A DNA stretch of 34,047 nucleotides from an uncultured Flavobacteriales bacterium (lineage in GTDB: Bacteria; Bacteroidota; Bacteroidia; Flavobacteriales_D; Sanyastnellaceae): contig CAJQLF010000034.1 in NCBI GenBank assembly GCA_905479115.1, forward strand, positions 1-34,047. Direction: 5' to 3'. The position numbers were made by a program, and so were the translations under genes. Below, one piece after another: positions 27,723 to 34,047 of the stretch. The notes beneath the pieces are model-generated. The model was not told the DNA's origin and made no database searches. It saw nothing but the letters and a program-made list of their open reading frames with translations. The stretch's first letter is position 1, and the number at the start of each line of letters is the position of its first letter.

Positions 27723-28727
27723 ATGATTGCAATCACAGGAGCCGCTGGATTCATCGGCAGTGCCCTCGCCGCCCGCCTCAACGAAGCACGATTTTTCGAT
27801 TTGGTTCTCGTCGATGACTTCAGCCGCCCGGACAAAATCGCGAACCATGAAGGCGTGAAGTGTGCGGCAAAAGTGGATCGTGCCGACTTCATTGATTGGC
27901 TTGCTGAAAATGAAAGCCAGGTTCAATTCATCTTTCATCTGGGTGCTCGAACAGACACCACAGAGCAAAACAAGGCCATTTTTGACGAGCTCAACGAGGC
28001 TTACAGCCAGCAGATTTGGAATGCCTGCGTCGCATACGGTCTCCCATTGGTTTATGCATCATCGGCCGCAACGTATGGTGGAGGTGAGCACGGGTACCGC
28101 GATGATCACGCTTGTGTTGAGCGCTTGCAGCCTCTGAATCCCTACGGCGTTTCCAAAAACAATTTTGACCAATGGGCTCTCGCTCAGGCGGAAGAAGGCA
28201 ACGCTCCCTATTTTTGGACGGGCCTCAAGTTCTTCAATGTCTTCGGCCCCAATGAGTTTCACAAAGGACGCATGGCCAGTGTTGTTTTCCACACATTCAA
28301 CCAAGTCAATGCCACTGGAGCAATGAAATTGTTCCGGTCCCACCGCGAGGATTATGTTGACGGAGGCCAAACACGTGATTTCGTCTACGTAAAAGACCTG
28401 GTCGATGTCTGTCTCTTTTTGATGCATCATCGATTACCAGCTTCAAACGGACTTTACAACCTCGGCACCGGAGAAGCACGAACCTTTTTGGATTTGGCGA
28501 GAGCCACCTTTGCCGCAATGGACAAAGAGCCCAACATCTCGTTCATCGATACACCAGAAGATATTCGGGACACTTACCAATACTTCACTGAAGCCGACAT
28601 GTCAAAGCTGAGGAGCATTGGATACGACCAACCTTTTCGGTCATTAGAAGATGCCATAGAGGATTACGTTAAAAATCACCTCACGCCTGGTTTGCATTGG
28701 AAAGCCCGACAAGAAACTCCGCAGTAA
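27723..28727 (+). CDS. rfaD: ADP-L-glycero-D-manno-heptose 6-epimerase
   Basis: RfaD/HldD makes ADP-L-glycero-D-manno-heptose for the LPS inner core. The 334-residue protein is an extended short-chain dehydrogenase: NADP-binding GAAGFIG (6-12), HLGARTDTT (72-80), the SSAATYG serine motif (113-119), and catalytic Y141 and K145 in LNPYGVSKNNFD. The KFFNVFGPNEFHKGRMASV segment is specific to the heptose epimerases. The product is cytoplasmic. It ends 22 bp from the convergent MerR-type gene with no terminator between them. Confidence 0.95.
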   Translation: MIAITGAAGFIGSALAARLNEARFFDLVLVDDFSRPDKIANHEGVKCAAKVDRADFIDWLAENESQVQFIFHLGARTDTTEQNKAIFDELNEAYSQQIWNACVAYGLPLVYASSAATYGGGEHGYRDDHACVERLQPLNPYGVSKNNFDQWALAQAEEGNAPYFWTGLKFFNVFGPNEFHKGRMASVVFHTFNQVNATGAMKLFRSHREDYVDGGQTRDFVYVKDLVDVCLFLMHHRLPASNGLYNLGTGEARTFLDLARATFAAMDKEPNISFIDTPEDIRDTYQYFTEADMSKLRSIGYDQPFRSLEDAIEDYVKNHLTPGLHWKARQETPQ

Positions 28728-28749
28728 AGGCTTCTCCGGTCAGATGTGA

Positions 28750-29127
28750 TTAGCCCAGTTGCTGATCCCACTCCATCAACTTCTCCCGCACAGCCTGGAG
28801 CCTCTCCAAAAGAGCTGCCGCATCGACAGCCTTGGATTCCGCATGGCCCGCCTCTTCGCTCATTGCCAATGCGACATCCTTTCTTTTCTTCATGGCTTTG
28901 CGGGCCCCATCAATGGTATAGCCCTGGTCCTTCACGAGCCAAGAGATCTGTTGAATAATTTCCCGGTCTGACTCGGTGTAAAAACGCTTTCCTCGCGCAT
29001 TGGTTCGAGGCTTGAGCACTGCAAATTCCTTCTCCCAATACCTCAATTGCGAGGCATTTAAACCCAATTCTTTCGCCACTTCTGTGATCGAAAAATACCG
29101 TTTTTCAATGGGCTTGTTCAAAGGCAT
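28750..29127 (-). CDS. MerR-family transcriptional regulator
   Basis: The 125-residue protein has an N-terminal winged helix-turn-helix (YFSITEVAKELGLNASQLRYWEKEF, about residues 11-35) with the family's RYWE motif and the RGKRFYTESDREIIQQI wing, then a helical C-terminus that likely dimerises. There is no cysteine, so it is not a metal- or thiol-sensing MerR by that route. The start at 29127 (MPLNKPIEKRYFS) is chosen; a frame open to 29196 adds hydrophobic non-family sequence. A TAGCTTTT box (29133-29140) lies 5 bases upstream. The target is unknown. Confidence 0.9.
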   Translation of the reverse strand: MPLNKPIEKRYFSITEVAKELGLNASQLRYWEKEFAVLKPRTNARGKRFYTESDREIIQQISWLVKDQGYTIDGARKAMKKRKDVALAMSEEAGHAESKAVDAAALLERLQAVREKLMEWDQQLG

Positions 29128-29222
29128 GTCAAAAAAGCTAATGCGTTTGATGGGTAAGATAAGTGAGAAAATGGTAAACCAGTCACAATGAACCACATAA
29201 CCCGCTAAAAAACCTTTTCAAA

Positions 29223-30200
29223 TCAATCGAATGACTGATTCGAACTGGCAGATTGCAAGAGCATCTCTTCGTATTGCGCAGGAGTTAGGTCATTAAAATA
29301 GTACTGTGCCGGATTCACCTTTCTCCCGTCTTTGTGCACCTCATAATGCAAATGAGGCGCTACCGAAGTTCCAGTCGACCCCACCAGTCCAATGATATCA
29401 CCGCGTTTAAGTTTTTGTCCTTTCCGCACCATGATTTTACTCATGTGGGCATAAAGCGTCTCATAGCCGAAACCGTGGCGAATAATCACGTGTAAACCGA
29501 AACCGTTCCAGGTACGCTTCGCCAAAACCACCTCACCGTCTCCTGTTGCAAAAATCTCGGTGCCCGTTGGAGCAGAAAAATCCATGCCGTAGTGCATTTT
29601 TCGGACTTTGTAAATCGGGTGAATTCGAAACCCGTAGCCACTTGCCATGCGCCTCAACTCCTCATTTCTAATGGGCTGGATGGCCGGAATCGACTTCAGT
29701 AATTCAGTTTGGCTTTTTGCCAAATCCAACACCTCTTCAAAGGATCTGCTCTGCGCTACAAGTTTTCGCTGCAATTCAGCCAACCGTTCCTGAGAAGAAA
29801 TTACCGCTTGCGAGTGATCAAAACCACGCAGGGATCGCTGACGATCTGCCCCCCCTATTCCTGGATTACGCAAATGGCTCGGGTAAGATTCTACACCAAA
29901 AATGGATCGATAGATCGCATCATCTCTTTCGGAAATGTCAGAAAGGATGACGGACATGTTCGTCATTTCTTCATCGATTTTGGCCAATCTATCTTCGAGA
30001 AATGCTATTTCTCGTCGCTGAGAGCGGTCGGTTGGGCTTTCAAAATAAGAGTCAAACAAGAAGACACTTCCGCCAGATATCACCCCGAACACGGCTAAGC
30101 GTTTTACTGCAAAGAGCACATAGTCCCTCAGGTCGAAGGGGATTTCTTCCATCCTCAACTTGCCCTCGTTGTACTGATGTTTATGAAATCGTTTCGCCAT
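29223..30200 (-). CDS. Membrane-anchored M23 family peptidase (LytM-type)
   Basis: A 325-residue murein endopeptidase. It has a short basic cytoplasmic N-terminus, one transmembrane helix (about 28-50), a coiled-coil stalk (about 60-170) and a LytM/M23 domain (about 185-300). All zinc ligands and catalytic histidines are present: H203 and D207 (MHYGMD), H252 (YAHMS), H283 and H285 (PHLHYEV). It is therefore expected to be active in the periplasm, not a degenerate NlpD/EnvC-like activator. The ATG at 30200 is preferred to a TTG six codons upstream. It is divergent from alaS. Confidence 0.93.
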   Translation of the reverse strand: MAKRFHKHQYNEGKLRMEEIPFDLRDYVLFAVKRLAVFGVISGGSVFLFDSYFESPTDRSQRREIAFLEDRLAKIDEEMTNMSVILSDISERDDAIYRSIFGVESYPSHLRNPGIGGADRQRSLRGFDHSQAVISSQERLAELQRKLVAQSRSFEEVLDLAKSQTELLKSIPAIQPIRNEELRRMASGYGFRIHPIYKVRKMHYGMDFSAPTGTEIFATGDGEVVLAKRTWNGFGLHVIIRHGFGYETLYAHMSKIMVRKGQKLKRGDIIGLVGSTGTSVAPHLHYEVHKDGRKVNPAQYYFNDLTPAQYEEMLLQSASSNQSFD

Positions 30201-30310
30201 TGCGATGCAAATGTGCAATTTTAATTCTCATCACCCGCGGGATTGCTCGGTGTTTTATAGATTTTTGCAGTGAATAACCCCTAGCGATCCTCGCCTAACC
30301 CTTGCACCCC

Positions 30311-32944
30311 ATGGAATCCAAATTGATTCGCGAACGTTTCCTTGAGTTTTTTGCATCGAAGCGCCATGAAATTGTGCCGTCAGCTCCCATGGTCATCAAA
30401 GACGACCCCACGCTGATGTTCAACAATGCCGGGATGAATCCGTTCAAGGATTTGTTTTTGGGCAACAGTCCGATCGTCCATCCACGCATAGCCGACACTC
30501 AAAAATGTCTGCGCGTCAGCGGCAAACACAACGACCTAGAAGAAGTCGGAGTAGACACCTACCACCATACGATGTTTGAAATGCTGGGCAACTGGTCTTT
30601 CGGGGATTATTTCAAGCAAGAGGCCATCGATTGGGCCTGGGAATTGTTGACCAAAGTTTACCAACTCGAACCGGAGAACCTGTACGTTACCGTTTTTGAA
30701 GGTGACGAGTCCGACGGTTTGGAGGCTGACACGGAAGCCGCTCAAATTTGGTCTCAATGGGTTCCCAAAGACCGAATTTTACTGGCTTCTAAAAAAGACA
30801 ACTTCTGGGAAATGGGCGAGACCGGGCCCTGCGGACCCTGTTCTGAGATTCACATTGATTTACGCGACCCGAAGGAAAAAGCGGAAGTTCCTGGAAAAGA
30901 TCTGGTCAACGCAGACCACCCTCACGTCGTGGAAATTTGGAATCTTGTCTTCATGCAATTTAACCGCATGGCGGACGGGTCACTGATTCCCTTGCCTAAC
31001 AAGCACATTGATACCGGCATGGGGTTTGAGCGACTCGCCATGGCGCTTCAAGGCAAGAAGTCCAACTACGATACAGACGTGTTCCAGCCATTGCTCGAGC
31101 AGGTGGCGCAACTCAGTGGGAAAACTTACAGCCGAACGGATTCAAAGGCTGACATCGCATTTCGCGTCATTTCGGATCACATTCGCGCTGTCGCATTCAG
31201 CATTGCCGACGGTCAATTGCCTTCCAACACGGGCTCTGGATACGTCATCCGGCGCATCCTTCGGCGCGCCATCCGTTACGGCTATTCCTTTTTAGACTTG
31301 CAAGATCCCTTTATGCACGCGTTGGTCCCAACGCTTTCCAACCAGATGGGCGAAGCCTTTCCTGAATTAATTGCCCAACGTGATTTAATTCAACGGGTCA
31401 TCCACGAGGAAGAAGAGTCGTTTCTGCGCACCTTGTCCAAAGGTATCGAGCGTCTGGAAGTGCGTCTGGAGGAGTTCAAAAGCACAAAACAGCTTCCCGG
31501 AGATGTGGTGTTTGAACTCTATGATACCTTCGGGTTCCCATTGGATTTGACGGCCTTGATGGCCGGAGAGCTTGGTGTCTCCATCGACGAACCTGGATTT
31601 GACGTTGCCATGGCAGCAACAAAGGCGCGCAGCCGAGCAGCTGGTAAGCTCAGCGCAGACGATTGGGTCAATGTGCACGAAGAACAAGCGAGTGTCTTTG
31701 TTGGCTACGATACGCTCGAGTCCACGTGTCGCATCCTACGCTATCGGGAAGTAGCGTCCAAAAACAAGAAATTCTACCAATTCGTTCTGGATACCACTCC
31801 TTTTTACCCTGAAGGCGGTGGGCAGGTCGGAGATACGGGCACGTTGACACCGTCAAGCGGAGAAAGCGACAAGAATACTAAGCCGGTTGCAATTTTTGAC
31901 ACCAAAAAAGAAAACAACCTGGTGGTCCATTTTGGCAACGAATTGCCGGCTGACGTGCACGCCTCGTTTCACGCCAAAGTAGCTTCGGACCGCCGGGCAA
32001 ACACCCAACGCAATCACACCGCCACCCATTTATTGCACGAAGCCCTTCGCGATGTTTTAGGCACCCATGTAGAACAAAAAGGTTCTTTGGTCAAAGCAGA
32101 TGCCTTGCGGTTTGATTTCTCCCACTTTGCTAAAATGACCGACGAGGAATTGCAAACCGTAGAAGCGCAAGTGAATCAAAGAATCCTCGCCAATCATCCG
32201 TTGGTCGAACACCGGAGTATCACCATGGACGAAGCCAAGGCGAGTGGCGCCATGATGCTGTTCGGTGAAAAGTACGGTGACGAAGTCCGCATGATTGAAT
32301 TTGATACATCGAAGGAACTGTGCGGAGGCACCCACGCCCCAGCAACAGGATCATTGGGCCTCTTCCGGATCACACAAGAAACTGCTGTCGCATCGGGCGT
32401 TCGCAGAATAGAAGCTATTACGGGAGGCAGCGCTCTTGAAGCGAGCGACGCCGACCGCAAAACGCTCAATCAGATTAAATCTCTGCTGAAATCACCTGCA
32501 GATGTTGGTAAAGCCCTGGAGGATGTACTGACAAAGCATGCTGCTCTTCAAAAAGAGATGGAAGCCTTCAAACACAAGGAAGCTGCAGCCACAAAATCCG
32601 ACCTTTCCCAAAATTTGGTCGCGCGAAATGGCATCAACACCTTCATTGGTGAACTGCCATTGGATACTGGCGCTATTAAAGACATCGCTTTCCAACTAAA
32701 GAAAGAGCAGGCTCCATTCTTCGGAGTGATTGCTTCGCGTGCCGGAGGAAAACCAACCCTGACCGTCGCAATAAGCGACGACCTGGTTTCATCAGGCAAA
32801 ATGAACGCTGGAGGCATCGTGCGGGAGCTGGCGAAACACATCCAAGGTGGAGGTGGAGGACAACCATTTTTTGCAACTGCTGGGGGAAAAGATGCCTCGG
32901 GAATCGAAAAAGCCCTAGAGGCGGCCAAAAATCTCGTTGAATAG
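30311..32944 (+). CDS. alaS: Alanine--tRNA ligase
   Basis: AlaRS charges tRNA-Ala and edits mischarged Ser/Gly. The 877-residue protein has the class II catalytic domain (FFASKRHEIVPS, FNNAGMNPFKDLFLG, the TGPCGPCSEIH loop), a tRNA-recognition domain, the editing domain with zinc ligands H569, H573 (HTATH), C671 and H675 (CGGTH), and the C-Ala domain ending in GGGGGGQ-type glycines (QGGGGGQPFFATAGG). The ATG at 30311 is preferred over an upstream TTG at 30302 because the family begins close to SKLIRERFLEFF. A bidirectional terminator follows. Confidence 0.98.
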   Translation: MESKLIRERFLEFFASKRHEIVPSAPMVIKDDPTLMFNNAGMNPFKDLFLGNSPIVHPRIADTQKCLRVSGKHNDLEEVGVDTYHHTMFEMLGNWSFGDYFKQEAIDWAWELLTKVYQLEPENLYVTVFEGDESDGLEADTEAAQIWSQWVPKDRILLASKKDNFWEMGETGPCGPCSEIHIDLRDPKEKAEVPGKDLVNADHPHVVEIWNLVFMQFNRMADGSLIPLPNKHIDTGMGFERLAMALQGKKSNYDTDVFQPLLEQVAQLSGKTYSRTDSKADIAFRVISDHIRAVAFSIADGQLPSNTGSGYVIRRILRRAIRYGYSFLDLQDPFMHALVPTLSNQMGEAFPELIAQRDLIQRVIHEEEESFLRTLSKGIERLEVRLEEFKSTKQLPGDVVFELYDTFGFPLDLTALMAGELGVSIDEPGFDVAMAATKARSRAAGKLSADDWVNVHEEQASVFVGYDTLESTCRILRYREVASKNKKFYQFVLDTTPFYPEGGGQVGDTGTLTPSSGESDKNTKPVAIFDTKKENNLVVHFGNELPADVHASFHAKVASDRRANTQRNHTATHLLHEALRDVLGTHVEQKGSLVKADALRFDFSHFAKMTDEELQTVEAQVNQRILANHPLVEHRSITMDEAKASGAMMLFGEKYGDEVRMIEFDTSKELCGGTHAPATGSLGLFRITQETAVASGVRRIEAITGGSALEASDADRKTLNQIKSLLKSPADVGKALEDVLTKHAALQKEMEAFKHKEAAATKSDLSQNLVARNGINTFIGELPLDTGAIKDIAFQLKKEQAPFFGVIASRAGGKPTLTVAISDDLVSSGKMNAGGIVRELAKHIQGGGGGQPFFATAGGKDASGIEKALEAAKNLVE

Positions 32945-32980
32945 CAGGGGCCAGTGGCCCTGGATCAATCCCCTGCAAAT

Positions 32981-33009
32981 AAAAAAAGCGCCCTGAAGGC
33001 GCTTTTTTT
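32981..33009. terminator. Bidirectional intrinsic terminator after alaS
   Basis: The arms AAAAAAAGCGCC and GGCGCTTTTTTT are perfect complements over 12 bp around a 5-base loop CTGAA. It serves alaS (plus) and the convergent membrane-protein gene (minus). A second possible hairpin (GCAGGGG...CCCCTGC, 32944-32976) lies directly after the alaS stop without a T run. Confidence 0.95.
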
Positions 33010-33053
33010 AAGGATTTCAAAATCCGATTCCAACTTCACCGCTCCATATGAGT

Positions 33054-33467
33054 TTACGCAGCTTGAAGGTTGGATGCCGTTTTCTTTTCTTGTCCGTACA
33101 CGGGCCCTACGTACTCCTCTTGGTAGGCTAAGCTGAGGTTCAATACGTAGAAAACGTTGAACACCATTGCTAAAGCATAATCTGTATTTGTTCGCTTTCC
33201 GAAAGCTTGAGCCAATTCAATCACCGTGCGGAGAAAGAAATAAATGTTGAATACAGGAATTAAAAACAGCACAGCATGCTGATCTGGTCTTCCCAAGATG
33301 CGCATCGCAACGACCACGTTGTAGCCTGGGATTAAGGCGGCCCAGACCGGTTGATCGCATTTGATAAAGAGTTTGGCGTTGGCACCCAGCGCAATAACGC
33401 TGAGGAAAATGACTGCCGATGTCATCGCACCGCTCATTTCGAGTCCCAAAACTGAATATTCTGCCAT
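33054..33467 (-). CDS. Small polytopic membrane protein, DUF5684-like
   Basis: The 137-residue product has three to four hydrophobic segments (about 9-29, 40-55, 65-85, 97-115). The pattern LIPGYNVVVAMRILGRP, LFLIPVFNIYFFLRTVIELAQAFGK and DYALAMVFNVFYVLNLSLAY is that of a small Bacteroidota membrane family (DUF5684) also seen fused to some signal-peptidase-like proteins. No catalytic residues are evident and its function is unknown. The ATG at 33467 is preferred over a GTG three codons upstream. It lies 87 bp downstream of the sigma-54 activator on the same strand. Confidence 0.8.
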   Translation of the reverse strand: MAEYSVLGLEMSGAMTSAVIFLSVIALGANAKLFIKCDQPVWAALIPGYNVVVAMRILGRPDQHAVLFLIPVFNIYFFLRTVIELAQAFGKRTNTDYALAMVFNVFYVLNLSLAYQEEYVGPVYGQEKKTASNLQAA

Positions 33468-33477
33468 GGTAATCACG

Positions 33478-33507
33478 TTGTGTTCACCCTTAAGACGTGT
33501 ACTTTTG
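33478..33507 (+). promoter_or_regulatory. Orphan consensus promoter on the plus strand
   Basis: TTG (33478-33480), 19 bases, then TACTTTTG (33500-33507): the same elements and spacing as the rpsL promoter. It points right, toward the 3' end of the sigma-54 activator gene, whose coding strand is minus. No plus-strand gene follows. It may drive an antisense or non-coding RNA, or be a chance match. Confidence 0.35.
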
Positions 33508-33553
33508 ACATAGGTTGCCTTCCAAAGGCCACAAATTGAGTGATTTACGGTAT

Positions 33554-34047
33554 TTATTGCTTAGACACCGACAATCCTCCAAACCGACGAACTACATCTT
33601 CATTGATCGCTTCTCCCTTGGGAGTGAGGATGACCAGCCGCTCGATTACATTGCGCAATTCGCGAATATTCCCAGTCCAATCAGCTGATTGGAGTGCCTC
33701 CATCGCGCCTGAGGTAACGTCCATCTGAACTTTTCCGTGCTGGTCGCAAATGATTTTTAAAAAATGCTCCGTCAAAAGTGGGATGTCACTTCGGCGTTCA
33801 TTCAACGATGGAACATGGACGGGGATGACGGCTAGCCGGTGAAACAAGTCTTCCCGAAAATTTCCGCTATCGATTTCATCTCGAAGGTTTTTATTTGTCG
33901 CAGCTACAACCCGAACATTCACTTCAATCTCCTTTTCTCCACCTACCCGAGAAATCCGGCTTTCTTGCAAAGCGCGAAGCACTTTCGCTTGGGCTGAAGG
34001 GCTCATGTCACCCACCTCATCGAGAAATAACGTACCCCCTTCGGCTT
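33554..34047 (-). CDS. Sigma-54-dependent activator, C-terminal part of AAA+ domain (runs off right edge)
   Basis: The partial protein covers the second half of the sigma-54 interaction AAA+ domain that remodels RNA polymerase bound to sigma-54. Visible are the Walker B region GGTLFLDEVGDMSPSAQAKVL (split across the edge side), VRVVAATNKNL, FREDLFHRLAVIPVHVPSLNERRSDIPLL (sensor/arginine-finger region) and WTGNIRELRNVIERLVIL. It ends about 27 residues after that last motif, at VSKQ, so the Fis-type DNA-binding helix-turn-helix usual in NtrC-like proteins is missing. The N-terminal part, including GAFTGA, lies outside the window, as do any receiver domain and start. Confidence 0.93.
   Translation of the reverse strand, partial: AEGGTLFLDEVGDMSPSAQAKVLRALQESRISRVGGEKEIEVNVRVVAATNKNLRDEIDSGNFREDLFHRLAVIPVHVPSLNERRSDIPLLTEHFLKIICDQHGKVQMDVTSGAMEALQSADWTGNIRELRNVIERLVILTPKGEAINEDVVRRFGGLSVSKQ

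Noticed and set aside
27675-27968. A 98-codon N-terminal extension of the pterin synthase
   Set aside because: It is antisense to the start of rfaD, spans the divergent promoter boxes and has no family similarity.
30302-30310. TTG start for alaS adding three residues
   Set aside because: The ATG at 30311 matches the family N-terminus and is the commoner codon.

Overview
The window is an ordinary, gene-dense stretch of a bacterial chromosome from the Bacteroidota, most probably the order Flavobacteriales. The signs are the gene order of the ribosomal block (secY-map-infA-rpmJ-rpsM-rpsK-rpsD-rpoA-rplQ followed by carA and eno), the Bacteroidota promoter form (TTG, 19 bases, TAnnTTTG), a secreted protein with a type IX secretion C-terminal domain, an L17 with an Ala/Glu tail, and little evident Shine-Dalgarno sequence. 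A family or genus cannot be named safely from this sequence.

Layout. Positions 1-1935 (minus strand) hold the 5' part of enolase and, upstream of it, carA, which has its own promoter-like box. Positions 2035-2064 hold an intrinsic terminator. Positions 2096-19901 (minus) are one continuous block from rpsL to rplQ: str (rpsL, rpsG, fusA), S10, spc and alpha-type genes fused in one direction, 33 genes including two (rpmD, rpmJ) of under 60 codons. No gap in the block exceeds about 50 bp. A full promoter stands in front of rpsL at 19961-19990.

Positions 20181-25753 (plus) hold a UvrD/PcrA helicase, a short lipoprotein and an alpha/beta hydrolase with overlapping ends, and then a secreted peptidylarginine/agmatine deiminase-like enzyme with a T9SS tail. 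A perfect bidirectional terminator separates this from a minus-strand BI-1 family membrane protein and a folE/6-pyruvoyl-tetrahydropterin synthase pair. A divergent intergenic region leads to rfaD (plus). A MerR-type regulator and a membrane-anchored M23 peptidase (minus) follow, and then alaS (plus). After a second bidirectional terminator come a small DUF5684-like membrane protein and the C-terminal part of a sigma-54 activator (minus), which runs off the right edge.

I found no mobile element, CRISPR array, rRNA or tRNA. No wholly new system is evident. The points most worth a second look are the PPAD-like secreted deiminase with both substrate-carboxylate arginines, a repeated pattern of -7 boxes placed exactly 4 bases before start codons (leaderless mRNAs), a PTPS-II-type pterin enzyme coupled to folE, 30-bp tandem repeats inside rplQ, an orphan consensus promoter on the plus strand at 33478-33507, and a sigma-54 activator that ends without a DNA-binding domain.
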